Source: Marisa cornuarietis (taxonomy: Eukaryota; Mollusca; Gastropoda; Architaenioglossa; Ampullariidae). From it: a stretch of DNA of 64,000 bases. Both the position numbers and the translations under genes were made by a program. The notes below the pieces were generated by a model that did not search any database, was not told the DNA's origin, and saw nothing but the letters and a program-made list of their open reading frames with translations. Within the stretch, counting starts at the first letter, position 1. Each line of letters begins with the position of its first letter. The stretch is taken from positions 373,001 through 437,000 of the forward strand of contig SMMW01000171.1 of assembly GCA_004794655.1 (NCBI GenBank), read 5' to 3'. Below, piece after piece: positions 1 to 12,212 of this stretch.

Positions 1-139
1 AAGAATAATGTGGAAGTAGAGTTATCCCTCTCATTGGGTCAAAACTCCCCACGCCACAGACGAAGTGTCTTCAAAAGTCTGTCCTTCCGTAAAGAAAAGT
101 AAACTGTAATCCTGAGATGAGAGGCTAGTGGCCAACAGA

Positions 140-625
140 TATGAGCAGCTAGAGTGGACAGGGTGTGCAACATGGTGATAGCATGGATAGAGTATGCAGC
201 ATGGTCAAAACATAGATAGGGAGTGCAGCTTGGTGATAGCATAGATAGAGTATGCAGCATGGGCAAAGCATGGATAGAGTATGCAGCATGGGCAAAGCAT
301 AGAGTATGCAGCATGGTGATAGCATGGATAGAGTATGCAGCATGGGCAAAGCATGGATAGAGTATGCAGCATGGTCAAAGCATAGATAGAGTATGCAGCA
401 TGGGCAAAGCATAGATAGAGTATGCAGCATGGGCAAAGCATAGACAGGGTGTGCAACATGGTGATAGCATAGATAGAGTATGCAGCATGGTGATAGCATG
501 GATAGAGTATGCAGCATGGGCAAAGCATAGATAGAGTATGCAGCATGGTGATAGCATGGATAGAGTGGGTGTGCAGCATGGTCAAAGCGTAGATAGAGCA
601 TGCAGCATGGTCAAAACATATGAAA
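140..625. repeat. 29-bp minisatellite
   Basis: About 16 imperfect copies of a roughly 29-bp unit, recognisable by agtatgcagcatgg followed by either gcaaagcatagatag or tgatagcatggatag. The two unit variants are interspersed and a few units are shortened. Because the period is not a multiple of three and the unit lacks stops, long spurious frames appear on the minus strand; none is a gene. Confidence 0.95.
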
Positions 626-629
626 AAGA

Positions 630-3600
630 TTACAGACTGGACTAAAATAAAAAGGTAAATGGCCATCTCACAAGATAAAATGTTTACTTTACGGCCAAAG
701 TATTTAAGAAGTATGCAACATGCTTTTTGTATGCTGAAGAATAAGAACTATGGATACTACATGCCCAGAATATTTGACAAAGCTGTGCTTTTCAGCAACA
801 CGAATACACTTTATAAGAAAAGAAATCTCAAAATGTATGTTTGAAGATGTTTGTTGTCACAGCCAGTTGATCACATGCCATCTGTCTTAAGAAGTCTACC
901 GCGTGTCCTATAGGGTATGTTTGTCATAAAACTTGTACCTTGGACATCCCATGATGCCTGTGGAAGAGTTTGCATAATACCCACATTCCCATACTCCATG
1001 GTGTGCCGGTACCACAACCTGTCTGTTACGTGGCACGTTAGTTCATGAGTCTTACAAAACATGTCGCAGGCTGTTGGTGACATGACTGTGCCAAACTTCG
1101 GTGCCACCCAGGCTTATTCAATTCGCTACATATGTATGTACATATGTACAAGCAGACATCATGTGACCTCCTCCCTGTGCTTGGTCATGTGCTGGCTTGT
1201 CCAGCTGCTCGAATGTTCCACTGCAGTCTTGTTGGACTGTTGTTGTTGTGACTTGCTGACAGAAGGCAGCTCTAGCACCGCACCGTGTTATTTCTTTGTG
1301 CCATTGACCACTATAAGGGGATTCAACAAGTGTGTGCATACAGCAGTGGAGTGTCTCCCGCAACTTCTGTGCTTGACATAGAGAACAAATCTGGCTACAA
1401 ATGTTGTCTTCAGGACAAGCTACAGCTTAGCCAGCACTTGTTGTTTTGTATGTTGCATGTTTGGCTTGTCTCACCAGATCCTCTCCCTGCTCTGAGTTCT
1501 ACACTTTCTCTGGTGAGCACCGAATACAAACTTCAGATGTTTTTTGTCCACATGAAGTAATATTTTTGTCTCTGTATAGTTTCCTAGCAAATATATTTTG
1601 TAGCTTCCCTAAGAAAACTGTGTGGTACTCTATGAAAGGTCTTTTTGCAATGGTCTAGCTGTATGATGTGAGATTATTGGAATGTGAAATAAGGTTGTGA
1701 TGCGTGACATGACGCTAGAGCAATGTGAGCGAGCGGCTGATTTGATGAGTTGAAAATACATTTTGTAGTTTTGATTGTAATGTTTTTGAGGTACTGGTTG
1801 TGTGAAACTGAAGTATCAAAATGTCAAATGAAACATATAACAAAGAACTAGTCCAGCTGTCTGAAGCATGCCCTAGTACCTGTCGTAACACAGAGACAAA
1901 GTCTGTATTATTGTTGAAAAGATCTTCTGTTAAATTTGGATATTATAAGCAACTTAATGTGATATCGGGGCAGAGCTTTTGTTTTAGTCTCAATGAGAAG
2001 TTGGGTGGGAGTAAGATCAAAAAATTAAAAATCTATGAAGGTGCGATTAGTTCACCACTATTTTCATTCAACTTTATTAAATCATGGAGACAGACATCAT
2101 GGTAACACGTTCACAAAATGACATGAAGTCAGTTGAGCGCTGCACTGTCTTGATGACCAGTGATACATTTTGTATTGTTTTCTTTAACTTTATATTCAAT
2201 GTCTCTAAACTATTTCACATGACATTTACTTTAACCATTTTTGGTGAATGTTTGTTAACTGGCTGTTCTTGGTATGAGAAACTGGTAATGCAGTCATTTT
2301 GACAGGTTTTTGTAATGTTTTAAATATATGACAGTTCTTGTGCCTTGAAATGCACCAAGTCTTTTTGTATCTTAGATGGAAACAATCCCCTCAGTGACAA
2401 ACAAGTACGTGAAAGCTAACAAAATCATGTTTTTCTCTGACCTGTGCATGCAGTGGGCCTGTTGTGACAAGAATGGTGAGGGAGCCTTGTTGCTACAGCG
2501 TTCCAAAGGACTTAGTTTGTGTTCCTCAATATATTGTCACACAAGATAAAGACTTTCTCCTGCATTTTGTGCAGGATGGTGTTCAGGTTTGACCCTTTTT
2601 TACGTCTTGCATATTATTATTATAATACAACTGCAGTCATGTCTGAAGGCACAACGTGCATCTTGACGATCTCTTCCTCACTTATTTAGTCAAGAGCCAT
2701 TTGCTGGACGGCTGCAGATGCTTATTGTCCTTCATTCAGCATGGCTGGTTAAGCTAGAGCGGTGTGAGCTCAGAATAGGACATGAGTGCAGAAACTGATG
2801 TCTACACGGCCATCAACACCCTGTGGCAGAGAAGATGGCTGCCTACTTGCTACTGCTGCGTGTGACTGTAGAGAATTAGTTTACACACCTGCATCAGTCT
2901 TTTGTGCTCAAGCATGCCTTCATCGTCTCTATTCACATGACCGCATCTTCCTGATGAAATGTGGATTTTCCGCTGGATTTTGTTGTGTGACATATCTGGG
3001 AAGTGCCAAGAGCACGATAAACATGTTTTAACACCACGAAGGGCCATAAAGTATGCCGCTGGTTTAAAACTTCAGACCCTTCTAATGGTAAAACATTGAT
3101 TAGCAGTGCAGCCAGAATCATGAGGTGCAGGGGTCACACTCTCTACTTTCTCCCTTGCAGGGCTGGCTGTAGGAAGCTGGGTGATGACCCTCACACTCTC
3201 ACACTGTATTCACCTTCCTCCATCTTCATCATCCATTGATGGAAGGCTGTCAGACTGGATTCACTTTCCTCCATCTTTATCATGCATTGATGGATGCACT
3301 TATCAAATCAACCAGCGTTTTTCACTGTAGAGAAATACAAACTGTTATTTCAACAAGTTACGATACTCCCCTAGGATAACAAGAAAAGTTATTGAGCTGT
3401 AAGGTGACTTACATTTGATTGGACATGAAGTGCACGACGTGTTCAGTCACCGCTTGTGTGGCTCAGCGTATATTTTGTTCTTCCATACTCTTCGCATACT
3501 TTCCTGTATTGACTTTTCATTCGATGATGATGTTGCTTTTTAAAGATGTTTTCCACCATCTTCTGTTGTTTCTCAGCTCAGAGATGTGAGCACATTTTCT

Positions 3601-3875
3601 TGGTAAGCGTACATCACATACCATTTTCACTACTGAAGTATGCTGCCTTGGAGCCGAGTGACAAAACTATTCTGACTGGGCTAGATGTTTTTCATGGTGT
3701 AAATGTTTTCAGTTAGCAAAATTGTCTTTCTTTAAGTTGTAAATGTCATTTTCCTACAATCTGGTTCAACTGTTATTTTAAGTTACTTTTGTGCTTAGTA
3801 GAGAGCATTGTATACTACCATACATGAGCTGTGCCTTTAGCTTTTGCCAGAAGTTTTGTTATGTTTGCACATCAC
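630..3875. other. No gene recognised
   Basis: No conserved coding exon or RNA gene is visible on either strand. The stretch is A/T-rich unique-looking DNA with scattered short frames. A local duplication of about 60 bp containing cctccatcttcatcatcc and a diverged second copy lies at about 3210-3300. It could contain UTR or intron of a gene outside the window. Confidence 0.5.
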
Positions 3876-3879
3876 GTAA

Positions 3880-4129
3880 CCCTCTTAGTCCGTAGAGCTA
3901 GTTTCCTGGCTTACCCGGCAGAGCGCGATGAGCCACTATGGTGGCGGTGCTCCACAATCGTGTTTCTCTCTTTGCACGAAGGGCCACGATTGTGGTCCTA
4001 CCGGCAGAACACAATGAGCAACGATACGCTTACTATCGTGGCTCTGCAGTTTCACTATTGTGTTCAAAATCATAAATCTTAATCCCATGTTTTTGAACAT
4101 AAAAATATTTTTATCCAGGACTAAGAGGG
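3880..4129. mobile_element. 250-bp MITE, TTAA (piggyBac-like) type
   Basis: The segment is bounded by perfect 12-bp terminal inverted repeats, ccctcttagtcc on the left and ggactaagaggg on the right. Flanks are GTAA (3876-3879) and TCAA (4130-4133), each one base from the TTAA target duplicated by piggyBac transposases. Internal inverted segments (ccacaatcgtg near 3950 and cacgattgtgg near 3990) could fold into a hairpin. There is no coding capacity, so it would be a non-autonomous element. The TIR is seen directly; the superfamily is inferred from TIR start and flanks. Confidence 0.6.
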
Positions 4130-4587
4130 TCAACAGTCTTGTTTACAGACACAGGTCAACAAATACACGCCAAAGGTTGATATACTTTGTGGCACTAGAG
4201 CCGACACACACGGGAGTGATTTAAACAAGTGATAACAAGCTACTAAAACATATCAGCGGAGAGACTCATGTGAAAAACATGTTTATGTTATGCTATGGTT
4301 CAACTCAGATGTTGTTATACTGTCAAAATGATTTCATGGTTTCTTTTTGTGGAGATACACTCACACATTTTTACCAATGTAAACCTACAACAAATTGTCA
4401 TCAGTCTTACACCAGATCTCTTTAGCCTTCACTTGTATGATGTATGAATATTCCCAGTGGATTTCATTGCTAAGGCATTCTAGCTGTTGACTCTAGTGAA
4501 CATACATTCCATAGATGTTCAGTTGTAATGCAGGACATTCGTGTCTGCATCGTCTTCACGTGCAAAGCTGGATCACTCAGCAAGACA

Positions 4588-4745
4588 GTCCAGTGGTGCA
4601 GAGGTTAAGCACTTGTCACAAAGAAGTGAGGAGCAGTGATCTCATCTCTTACACGCTATTCTGTGTTCCACATATTGACAGCGCCAGCTGCCGTGCCCTA
4701 ATGTAACCTTACTTGCTGACTCAGTAAAATAAAACAGCAATCCCC
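4588..4745 (+). mobile_element. Degraded tRNA-derived SINE
   Basis: A diverged copy of the SINE family best preserved at 62713-62892. It keeps an A-box-like tggtgcagagg followed by ttaagcacttgtcac, then a decayed B-box region, and ends in cttgctgactcagtaaaataaaacagcaat, which corresponds to the family tail. The A box fits the pol III pattern TRGYNNANNGG. It carries no gene. Confidence 0.6.
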
Positions 4746-5571
4746 ACCACGCCCGGAACTTTTAGCAGTATCAGCTTTTTCTCTGGAACTCTAAAAGATA
4801 ACCAGGTGTATTTTTTTGTACTATTGACAAACTTTAGAATGGCAAATTCTTATATATATATGACTTTTTCAAATTTTATTTTTAAATGCTGATTTGACAT
4901 CAGCGTTGTCCATTTGTTACTGCATGCATCTGTTTCTCATATGGACAACCAGTATTTGCAGGATGATGTAGAATAATCTGCCATGATAACTCTACAAGTT
5001 ATATGCCTGTAACAAATGATGTACTGTACATCGTGTCATTCATAATTATACAAAGATACGTTTGCTTGTTACTATCACGTCAGTTACTTCTGTCTCTACT
5101 TATTTCCTTCTGACCTCTTGCACTTAGCTGTAGCACACTTTGCCTCTATCTTTCCTCTGTCTTTAGTGGTTCCTGAGCTGTCAAACTGAGAAATGGCAGA
5201 TTAGTAGTCGCTCACTTCACAGGACAAAATGGCCCAAAAAGCCTTTAATACACGCCATAGAACACTGCAATGTACTTCTCATTCTTGATCTGGTTTCAGC
5301 AATAACCAGCATGTATGTTTTTGTAGTCCAAGAAATAAAACTTTCCCTATGTTTTAACAGAGGTGTTCTATTGGGAGACTGAAAAGGGATTGAAGAAGGA
5401 AAAATATGCAGAGATGTGTTACCGAACAAAACAAGGCAAAGAAAGTCGTTCCCATCAACATGCATCATAATCACCCTTACAGCAGTTGCAAGGCCTTAAC
5501 ATCAAGTGAATACATGTTAAACTAGATAACTATCCCAGCAAGCACAGTTACAAGGGCTTAACATCAAGTGA
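4746..5571. other. No gene recognised
   Basis: No exon recognised. A short direct duplication containing cttaacatcaagtgaatac is found near 5490 and again near 5553, the second copy directly abutting the L2-type LINE fragment that follows. A short (TA)n run lies near 4850. Confidence 0.45.
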
Positions 5572-6030
5572 ATACTACGCTCTTCGTCTGACGACCGTAT
5601 CCTAACTGTTCCTGTCACCAGAACAACAACATGTGGTCACAGGACTTTTGGCTACTGTGCTGCAAAACAATGGAACTCTCTTCCTTTCCATATCCGCCAC
5701 CTTCCTACAACTGAATCTTTCAAATCTGCACTGAAAACTCACCTCTTCCTTGAGCATTACTCCTAACACAGTCCACACAATGCTAGTCCTTCTTACCCCC
5801 CCACCCTTCCCTCTTGCCACTTTACCCATCTTTCTCGCAGAATCACTATATTTCTCTGTTCCTGTTACTTGATGCCTTTTGTTGTTTCGTCGTCAGTACT
5901 GTCGTTTTCTTTCGTCCCCTATGTTCTGTATCTACTTAGTCCACGTCTCTTCCCCGTGTTAAGCGCTAAGAGCATGCTCTCTATGAGTGTCAATATGCGC
6001 TATAAAAATCTTCATTATTATTATTAATAC
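5572..6030 (+). mobile_element. CR1/L2-type LINE 3' end
   Basis: The first part encodes the last about 60 residues of the RT protein (ending KSALKTHLFLEHYS then stop at about 5764), followed by a 250-bp 3' UTR with the palindrome agagcatgctct and a terminal (ATT)n tail. It matches the copies at 15160-15836 and 59575-61384 almost base for base, so it is a recent 5'-truncated insertion. Such 3'-end-only copies are the usual product of target-primed reverse transcription that stops early. Confidence 0.85.
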
Positions 6031-6589
6031 ATCTTAAAATAACTATTAAATATTCCATGTTAAGAGATTGGGCCCTGCGCACAACCTTAAGCTTTGTTTG
6101 TCAGCACTGCAGTGAGTTGTAGATCTCTGGCACAAGATCAGAAGCATATAAACCACAAAGAACCCATCTGAGAACTAGTCCTTAACTTACCTTTTTCAAC
6201 AAAGTTTAATGCTTAATCTCTAGAGGCCTTCAGGGTGAGGAGAAAGTGACTGCAACAGCGTTTCTTTAATGAGCATAAATACTCACCTGTATAATTTTAC
6301 CAATTAAAAGTCAAGATGATGATGATGATTTGTATAGCGCTTTTCCCCTCCATTAAAGGAAAGCTCAAAGTGCATTTTCTTCAATAACAAAGGCTGGGTT
6401 TATCCCTTCCAAACCAATACCTCAAAATGTACTGCTTTCCGTAGATTTGATATTCGTGAGATTTAGAAATTTTTTTTCTTTTAAATTAATAATCTGACAT
6501 AAGTTTTGGTATGTCATATACACCACATGGTTGAGTTTAACCACGGACTTGTATTACTGGACTGCTTGCAGACGTTTTTTTTAAGTGAA
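6031..6589. other. Gene-free stretch with a retroelement tail
   Basis: No exon recognised. At about 6313-6380 a (GAT)n run followed by ttgtatagcgcttttcccc looks like the minus-strand 3' tail of a small retroelement: on the minus strand it reads agcgctatacaaatc then (ATC)n, resembling the tail at 40790-40850. Confidence 0.4.
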
Positions 6590-7660
6590 GTCATAGAACG
6601 AGGCTGGTTACGAAGTTGATGCAGCACTACGGATTTCCACCAAAGTTCATTGCCATCATCCAGCAGCTGTATGAGGACTCGACATGCCAGGTGATCCACA
6701 ATGGGAAGCTGACGGACCCCTTTGCAGCGAGGACTGGAGTAAGGCAAGGTTGCATGCTCTCGCCGACAATCTTCCTGATCGTCATAGACTGGATCATGAG
6801 AAGAACAACCTCTAACAGCAACACAGGCATTCAATGGACCTTTGCCATGCAACTTGAGGATCTGGACTTTGCAGACGACATCAGCCTGTTGTCCCACAAA
6901 CAACAACGTGCACAAAGCTCACTCGGCTCTCAGTAGAAGCAGCGACAACTGGCCTGACAACATCAAGAAGACAGAGGTAATGCGGATCAACAACAAGCAA
7001 GAAGCCCCACTTCAACTACACGGGGAATAAATTACAGAGACTGACCGCTTCACCTACCTAGGCAGCATAGTCACCAAGGATGGAGGTGCAGATGAAGATG
7101 TAAGAAGCCAAATAAATAAAGCCAGGCAAGCATTCCACATCCTGCGACCCATCTGGAATTCCAAGGCACTATCTCAGCACACCAAGATCCTCCTCTTTCA
7201 TACGAACGTAAAATCTGTCCTTCTATATGGGTCTGAGACATGGCGTGTGACAAACACCATCACCAACAAGATTCAAACATTCATCAACAGATGTCTGCTC
7301 CACAACCTCAACATCAGATGGTCCGAGAAGATCTCCAATGCATACCTGTGGGACAGAGCCAACCAGAAACCTGCCAGCCAAGACATCAAGAAGCGAAAGT
7401 GGGGCTGGATCGGCCACACCCTGCGAAAGCCGGCCGAAAATCTAACATGACAAGCTCTGGACTGGAACCCACAGGGGAGGCGGAGGGTTGGGAGACCCAG
7501 ACAGACGTGGAGAAGATCGGTCCACGGCGAGGCGGAGGCAGCTGGAATGACATGGACCCAACTGGGGAGGGAGGCCCAGAACCAGGTTCGATGGCGGGGT
7601 GTAGTTGTGACCCTATGCTCCACTGGGGGCGAAAAGGAATAAGAAGAAGAAGCTGATACA
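6590..7660 (+). pseudogene. RTE-like LINE reverse transcriptase relic
   Basis: Three broken frames together cover the C-terminal half of a non-LTR endonuclease-RT protein. Segment 6616-6936 has the GVRQGCMLSP motif and the catalytic FADD box (written DFADDISLLS). Segment 7040-7450 has YLGSIVTKDGGADEDV, then SVLLYGSETW, and the distal RKWGWIGHTLRK motif. Segment 7450-7650 has VGRPRQTWRRSV and ends in EEEA. At least two frameshifts and two stops make it inactive. The EN domain and 5' end are absent. The clade (RTE-like) is judged from the C-terminal motifs and is not certain. Confidence 0.8.
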
Positions 7661-7757
7661 CGGTCAATCACTAATGTTGAATTGTCTAAACAGTGTAGAG
7701 CTTCGCTTGATTCAGCAGCAGCATTGGCAGCATCAGGACCTGACTTGCCACATGATT

Positions 7758-8396
7758 TCACTGGTGCAGGACATTTATTGTCGTCGTCCTTTGCTCTGTC
7801 ATACTGTTGTCGTTGCTCAGCTTCTCCACAGACTCCTGTTCTGTCTCACAAGACACTTGGCAAAGGGGACTGAAGCGGTTCTGTAAAAACAAGTCCTCAT
7901 TTGACGACACACGCAAGTCTGAAGCGAACATTCTGGACTTTAGTTGTTCGGGCACTGGTTTCCAAGCCGCTCCTGACCATGCACCAAGCTGCTGTTCTTG
8001 ATGTCTTCGTTTCTGTCGCCATCTAAGTGGCATGTGGTCTTGTTTTCCAATGTGTTGGAAGGAGCTATAAGCAGAAGTAGTCCTCCCGATGTTTTTTTGC
8101 GAGGGCCCTGTGATGACTAGCTGACCACTTTTAAAATAAGCTTTCAGCCCCTTTTCCCTGTACTCTTTCAAAATATAGTACTGGCGATCGGTGAGATCCT
8201 CAGCTACTCTGATACCTTTTGCTCTGAGTTTGTCACGCCCTTTAGTAAAGATGTCTATTTTATCAGCCCACCTTGAGAATTTCACAAGCATAGGGCGAGG
8301 TTTGTAGCCTGAAGTGCTGTCGTTTCGATTTCCGTATATGTCGAATCGCTGCTTACCCAATCTATGGGCACGCACGATGTCCGCGGGAAGCCACAC
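7758..8396 (-). pseudogene. LINE ORF1-like protein fragment
   Basis: A 212-codon minus-strand frame preceded directly by an in-frame stop, so it has no credible start and is a fragment. It contains HRLGK, RPMLVKFSRWADKIDIFTKG and KGIRVAEDLTDRQ, motifs I associate with the RNA-binding (RRM and C-terminal) part of L1-type ORF1 proteins, which coat LINE RNA. The last third is low in recognisable motifs and rich in Q, S and R. It lies tail to tail with the RTE-like relic at 6590-7660, so two unrelated insertions adjoin. It could instead be part of a domesticated gene, but the lack of a start argues against that. Confidence 0.55.
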
Positions 8397-8400
8397 TTAA

Positions 8401-9416
8401 ACACTCAGGATCAAGCTTGCAAAGGCTTTGTATGTGTCTTGTCCACATTCCGCCACACCAAAAAATCAGATTGGAAGAAAACCTAGATGTTTTAAACAGT
8501 TAAGGAGAAAATTACAATATTTAGTCTTATGGGGTGAAAGGACAGGGGATGCCTAGAGCCTCATGTTGAGTGTCCACAGATCAAGAGGTCAGCACGAGGT
8601 AGTTTAGTCTCTACTCCATCATGCGGTGATGTCATCACGTGACGACACTGCACAATTACCTATACACTCAGCGGACTGATCACTTCGAGCTGACAAAAAA
8701 TATTTCGATAAAGTACTAAACAACGTAGTCCCTGCACCTACATCTGATATGCAGTCATCACACCCATGGAAAACACACTCTAAAGAATAACACACTCTAA
8801 AGAATAACACATAGTTTCAGTTCGATTTGAGTGGAACAGACGATGCAGAAACATGTCACACAAAGAAATCCACAGATCAACGAAGGTGAAAAGGAAGCCT
8901 GCACAGAATCGTCGATACAAAATGTCTCTTGCTCAGAAAGAAACGTAGGTCACCGAGATGGAAGGAATTCTCACAAGTCCTGGCAAGACTCAAAATAAAT
9001 GTCCAAATACTCCAGGGAGATAGAACAACATATCAGGCGAGACTAAAAACAAAAGCTGCCTCCATTGAGCAGCCATCTTTACTTGTATCCATATTCTTAC
9101 TGATTTCTCCGTGTACAGAAAAAAGAAACATGGCTAACTCGAAGAATCAAAGAATTTTCATGATTTTTCTATGTACAAGAATAGATAAACTGATAAATGC
9201 TGACTAAAGCTTTTGGAGTTGGTTTTGTGATTTCATGTTTCCACTTTGTATGTCTAATATGACTGTTCATTTCAAACAGTTCAAAACTGGTTAATGGTGC
9301 AAAAAAATATATATATAAATCTTTGGTTAGATATTTTACTTTCAGTCTTACAGTTAACTATAATTTTTTTAATACATTTAGATGCCACATTAAAAGACTC
9401 CTCATACAAAGAGTTA
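8401..9416. other. No gene recognised
   Basis: No exon seen. A 17-bp unit (cactctaaagaataaca) is repeated head to tail at about 8775-8810. Part of this stretch may be 5' sequence of the minus-strand retroelement whose ORF1-like fragment ends at 8396. Confidence 0.4.
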
Positions 9417-10060
9417 ACTCAGTCAGTCAGTCAGTCGTCCCTTGCCTGGCACCTGGCGTTGGGGGGAGCACATGGATAGACGTGGCAGCTGACAGGGGCC
9501 GCCACTCTTGTCTATTGTGGGCGATAGCAGGTCCTGTACAGGACGACCAGTCCAGTCTTTGATGTTCGTAAGTCAGTTCTTCCTCTGACCTCCGCGGCGT
9601 CAGCCACCCTCCAAGGTGTCTTGAAGGACAGTCTTCGACAAGGTGTCGTGCCGGGTCACGTGACCAAAGAAGACCAGCTTACGTCGCTTGACTGTTGATA
9701 GTAGATGTTCCTGGTGTCCTACCAGTGTGGCCATCTTGTTTCTTACAAAGTCGTTGGTTTTATGTTCTTTGCATGAGATCCGGAGCAGCCTCCTCAGACA
9801 CTTATTCTCGAATGCCTGGATTCTCCTTTCCGTGTCGGCGAGCAGAGTCCACGTGTCGCATCCCTAGAGCAGGATCGGCACTACCAGGGATTTGTACACT
9901 GTACTTGGTAGTGAACCTTATCTTGTGGCTATGTCAGATCCTATCTAGCCTAGCCATTGCTGCTGTTGCGATCCTGATGCGGATATCTGGCGTGGAGCTG
10001 CTGTCCTTGGAGAGGGTGGCTCCCAAGTACTTGAAGCTTACCTCTTAAAGCTGTACCCCG
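9417..10060 (-). pseudogene. RTE-like LINE 3' end
   Basis: Read on the minus strand it encodes, with stops, the RTE-type C-terminus: a KYLGA-like start, GCDTWTLLADTERRIQAFE, then KRRKLVFFGHVTRHDTLSKT and a basic GG.RRGGQRKN stretch. It ends in an (ACTG)n microsatellite tail at 9417-9432. A closely related copy lies at 39797-40170. Internal stops show it is dead. It is the immediate 3' neighbour of COX8. Confidence 0.8.
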
Positions 10061-10541
10061 TTCATTAAGCTATCACCTTAAAACTCCTCAGACATAAGCT
10101 TGCAATCATTCACTCGGCAGCAATGCACTCAAAAGACAGTAAATGGCTAGTAAAAGATTTTATCTTAAGTGCACAAAATTCCATTTTCCTGCATCCCTTT
10201 GGTTTTTGCTGTTAACCTGCATAGTTCTTCGATTTCACTAAATGTAAGTACAGATCTCTTGATGTCTTCTAACCCTAACAACAATCATGTAAAACCACAA
10301 ATTTTTTTGAACAGCACAATGATGACTCACAACTGTTAAGAGCATGTCTGAAATTCATATAACAGTTGTAATTTCAATTTACCCAGGGTGCTTGACATTT
10401 TTCATCATGACTACACAACAAACTGAGTTTCTTAGCAATGGCTCACAAAAGGTGATATACACCCATTTCAGTAACTAGGCGTTAAATACAAAACAGTACT
10501 GGGCAACACAAACACACTCCATGGACAATTGTTTATCCACT

Positions 10542-12212
10542 TCACTCCCTCTTGCGGTAGCTGTCCAGATTTGCTAGGATGTAGCCTGCTGGAAGGCAAA
10601 CTGCAGCTACCATAAAACTTCCCAGAGCAGTTTTCTCCTGAAATCAAACATCATTCTTGCATCATTACTGTTAGCAATAACATTAAGCTCCGAATTAGAG
10701 TTCACGGTATGTTGTGAATTATGTGGTTCCCTATTCTGCACAAAAATAATCTGAAGCAAAATATGTTACATTGGCAACTCACAGTTGTTAAAATATTTGC
10801 CCATGATTAGTTAAAAGAAAACGGTATCTGAAGGTGTGATCTCTGCAGTTACAGGGACTGGCAGGTGAACTATTAAACTGGGCTTAAAAGATAATATGTT
10901 TTGAATTATGACCTATAAAAGCTTTGGGTAGCAAAGAAATCATCTCTAAAACACAGCTTCAGGCAAGTCACAGAGGATGCCATGTTTGCATACTGAATAC
11001 AATGCATGAGGTAGGTGGACTCATTTAGCAAGCCTCAAGCGATGCTAGGATACTGTTGGCCCTTTTGCAGTGGATCCAAGTATCAAGCAATGCTGGCCTT
11101 TGAAGAACTCAAAGGTTTACTGACTGCTTCGCATGATCTCAATTTAGGCCTATATCTTGCAATGTGCAAGCATGGAAAGCCTGTAAACTGTGGAAAGACA
11201 GTCATGTCTTACTTCCATTTTACCTTTGAGAAAGCAAAGTGCTTGCAGGGCACTGACTTTGTGTGTAAGGATCTGTAAAAGTTCTACTTTCAGAACAACT
11301 AGTCTCACTGCAAGTGAATCAGAAAAAAAGTTCATTTACTTTTGCAATGGCTTTGTTTATTTTTCACACACAAAGACTGCTGGTTTGACAGCTACTGTCA
11401 CATTAAAGCATGCAGTTGCCATATTGAAACTCTTTTACTATTTGTAATCGTATCCTCTGGCATGCCAGTATTGTCCAATTCACTGTTTTTCTACTCTGTA
11501 CTCTGACAAGTTTTATGGCACAATATCAAAATCCAGAACACCATTTCGGGCAATCCTATTTTCGCAACTGAAAAATAATTCTTGATGGCAGCATTTTTTG
11601 AAAAAAAATTCGTACAAAATTCACTCCGAGAATTGTTTTAGATGAGAGTAAACAAGTGCTTTCCAGCAGTTTAGAATGTCAGTTTCTTTCATTTAAGTCC
11701 ACTTTACATTATTTCTTGTCTTTCACTGTTAAATTCAATATCGGTTAACCAGCCCACCCACCCCCTGCTACCCCAAAAAAAAACTACGGTTAAATTAAAT
11801 TTCACATTCGCGCACCCAATAAAAAAAAATCATAATGTGATGATCACTGCCTTCTTGGACCATGTATTCCTGTTTTGTTATCAACATTTATACCACATCA
11901 AATAAACCAACTTATCAACCAACAAAAGCAGAAATACAGTGCACCTATTTGGCTGATTGGTTGCCACACATTTCTTATCCCAAACATTCTAACGTCATTT
12001 TGAAATCATTCAGACTTCATGAGCGGGTGTTGTGCGTTGACCTTGACAACTCAATAATGCCGACAACGTTCATATAAACAAAATAGTCTCTTCATTACCG
12101 CTGTGGAGATTCTGTTCTTCGGAGGTCCAGACAGAATCGTAGCTTTTTGCTGCGTCGTTGTCTTCATTATTTGAAGAGTACCAGAAAGCATGCCCCGGAG
12201 TGGTGCAGACAT
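10542..12212 (-). CDS. COX8: Cytochrome c oxidase subunit 8
   Basis: Subunit 8 is a small single-pass inner-membrane protein of respiratory complex IV. Two minus-strand exons join in frame: 12212-12099 (38 codons, ATG at 12212, donor GTAATG) and 10637-10542 (31 codons plus TGA, acceptor TTTCAG). The predicted protein is 69 aa, the same length as human COX8A. Exon 1 is a Ser/Thr/Lys-rich, acid-free leader that fits a mitochondrial presequence, then SGPPKNRISTA. Exon 2 reads EKTALGSFMVAAVCLPAGYI, one transmembrane helix, and ends NLDSYRKRE, matching the family pattern LPAGWILSHLE.YR. The 1.46-kb intron has no recognisable element. The gene is head-to-head with BTBD7, about 1.7 kb between start codons. 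Both exons are too short to stand out as open frames. The family call rests on the exon 2 motif and exact length. Confidence 0.85.

Noticed and set aside
39..666. Several 60-150 aa minus-strand frames rich in MLHTLS repeats
   Set aside because: They are translations of the 29-bp minisatellite in different frames, with no start, homology or splice context.
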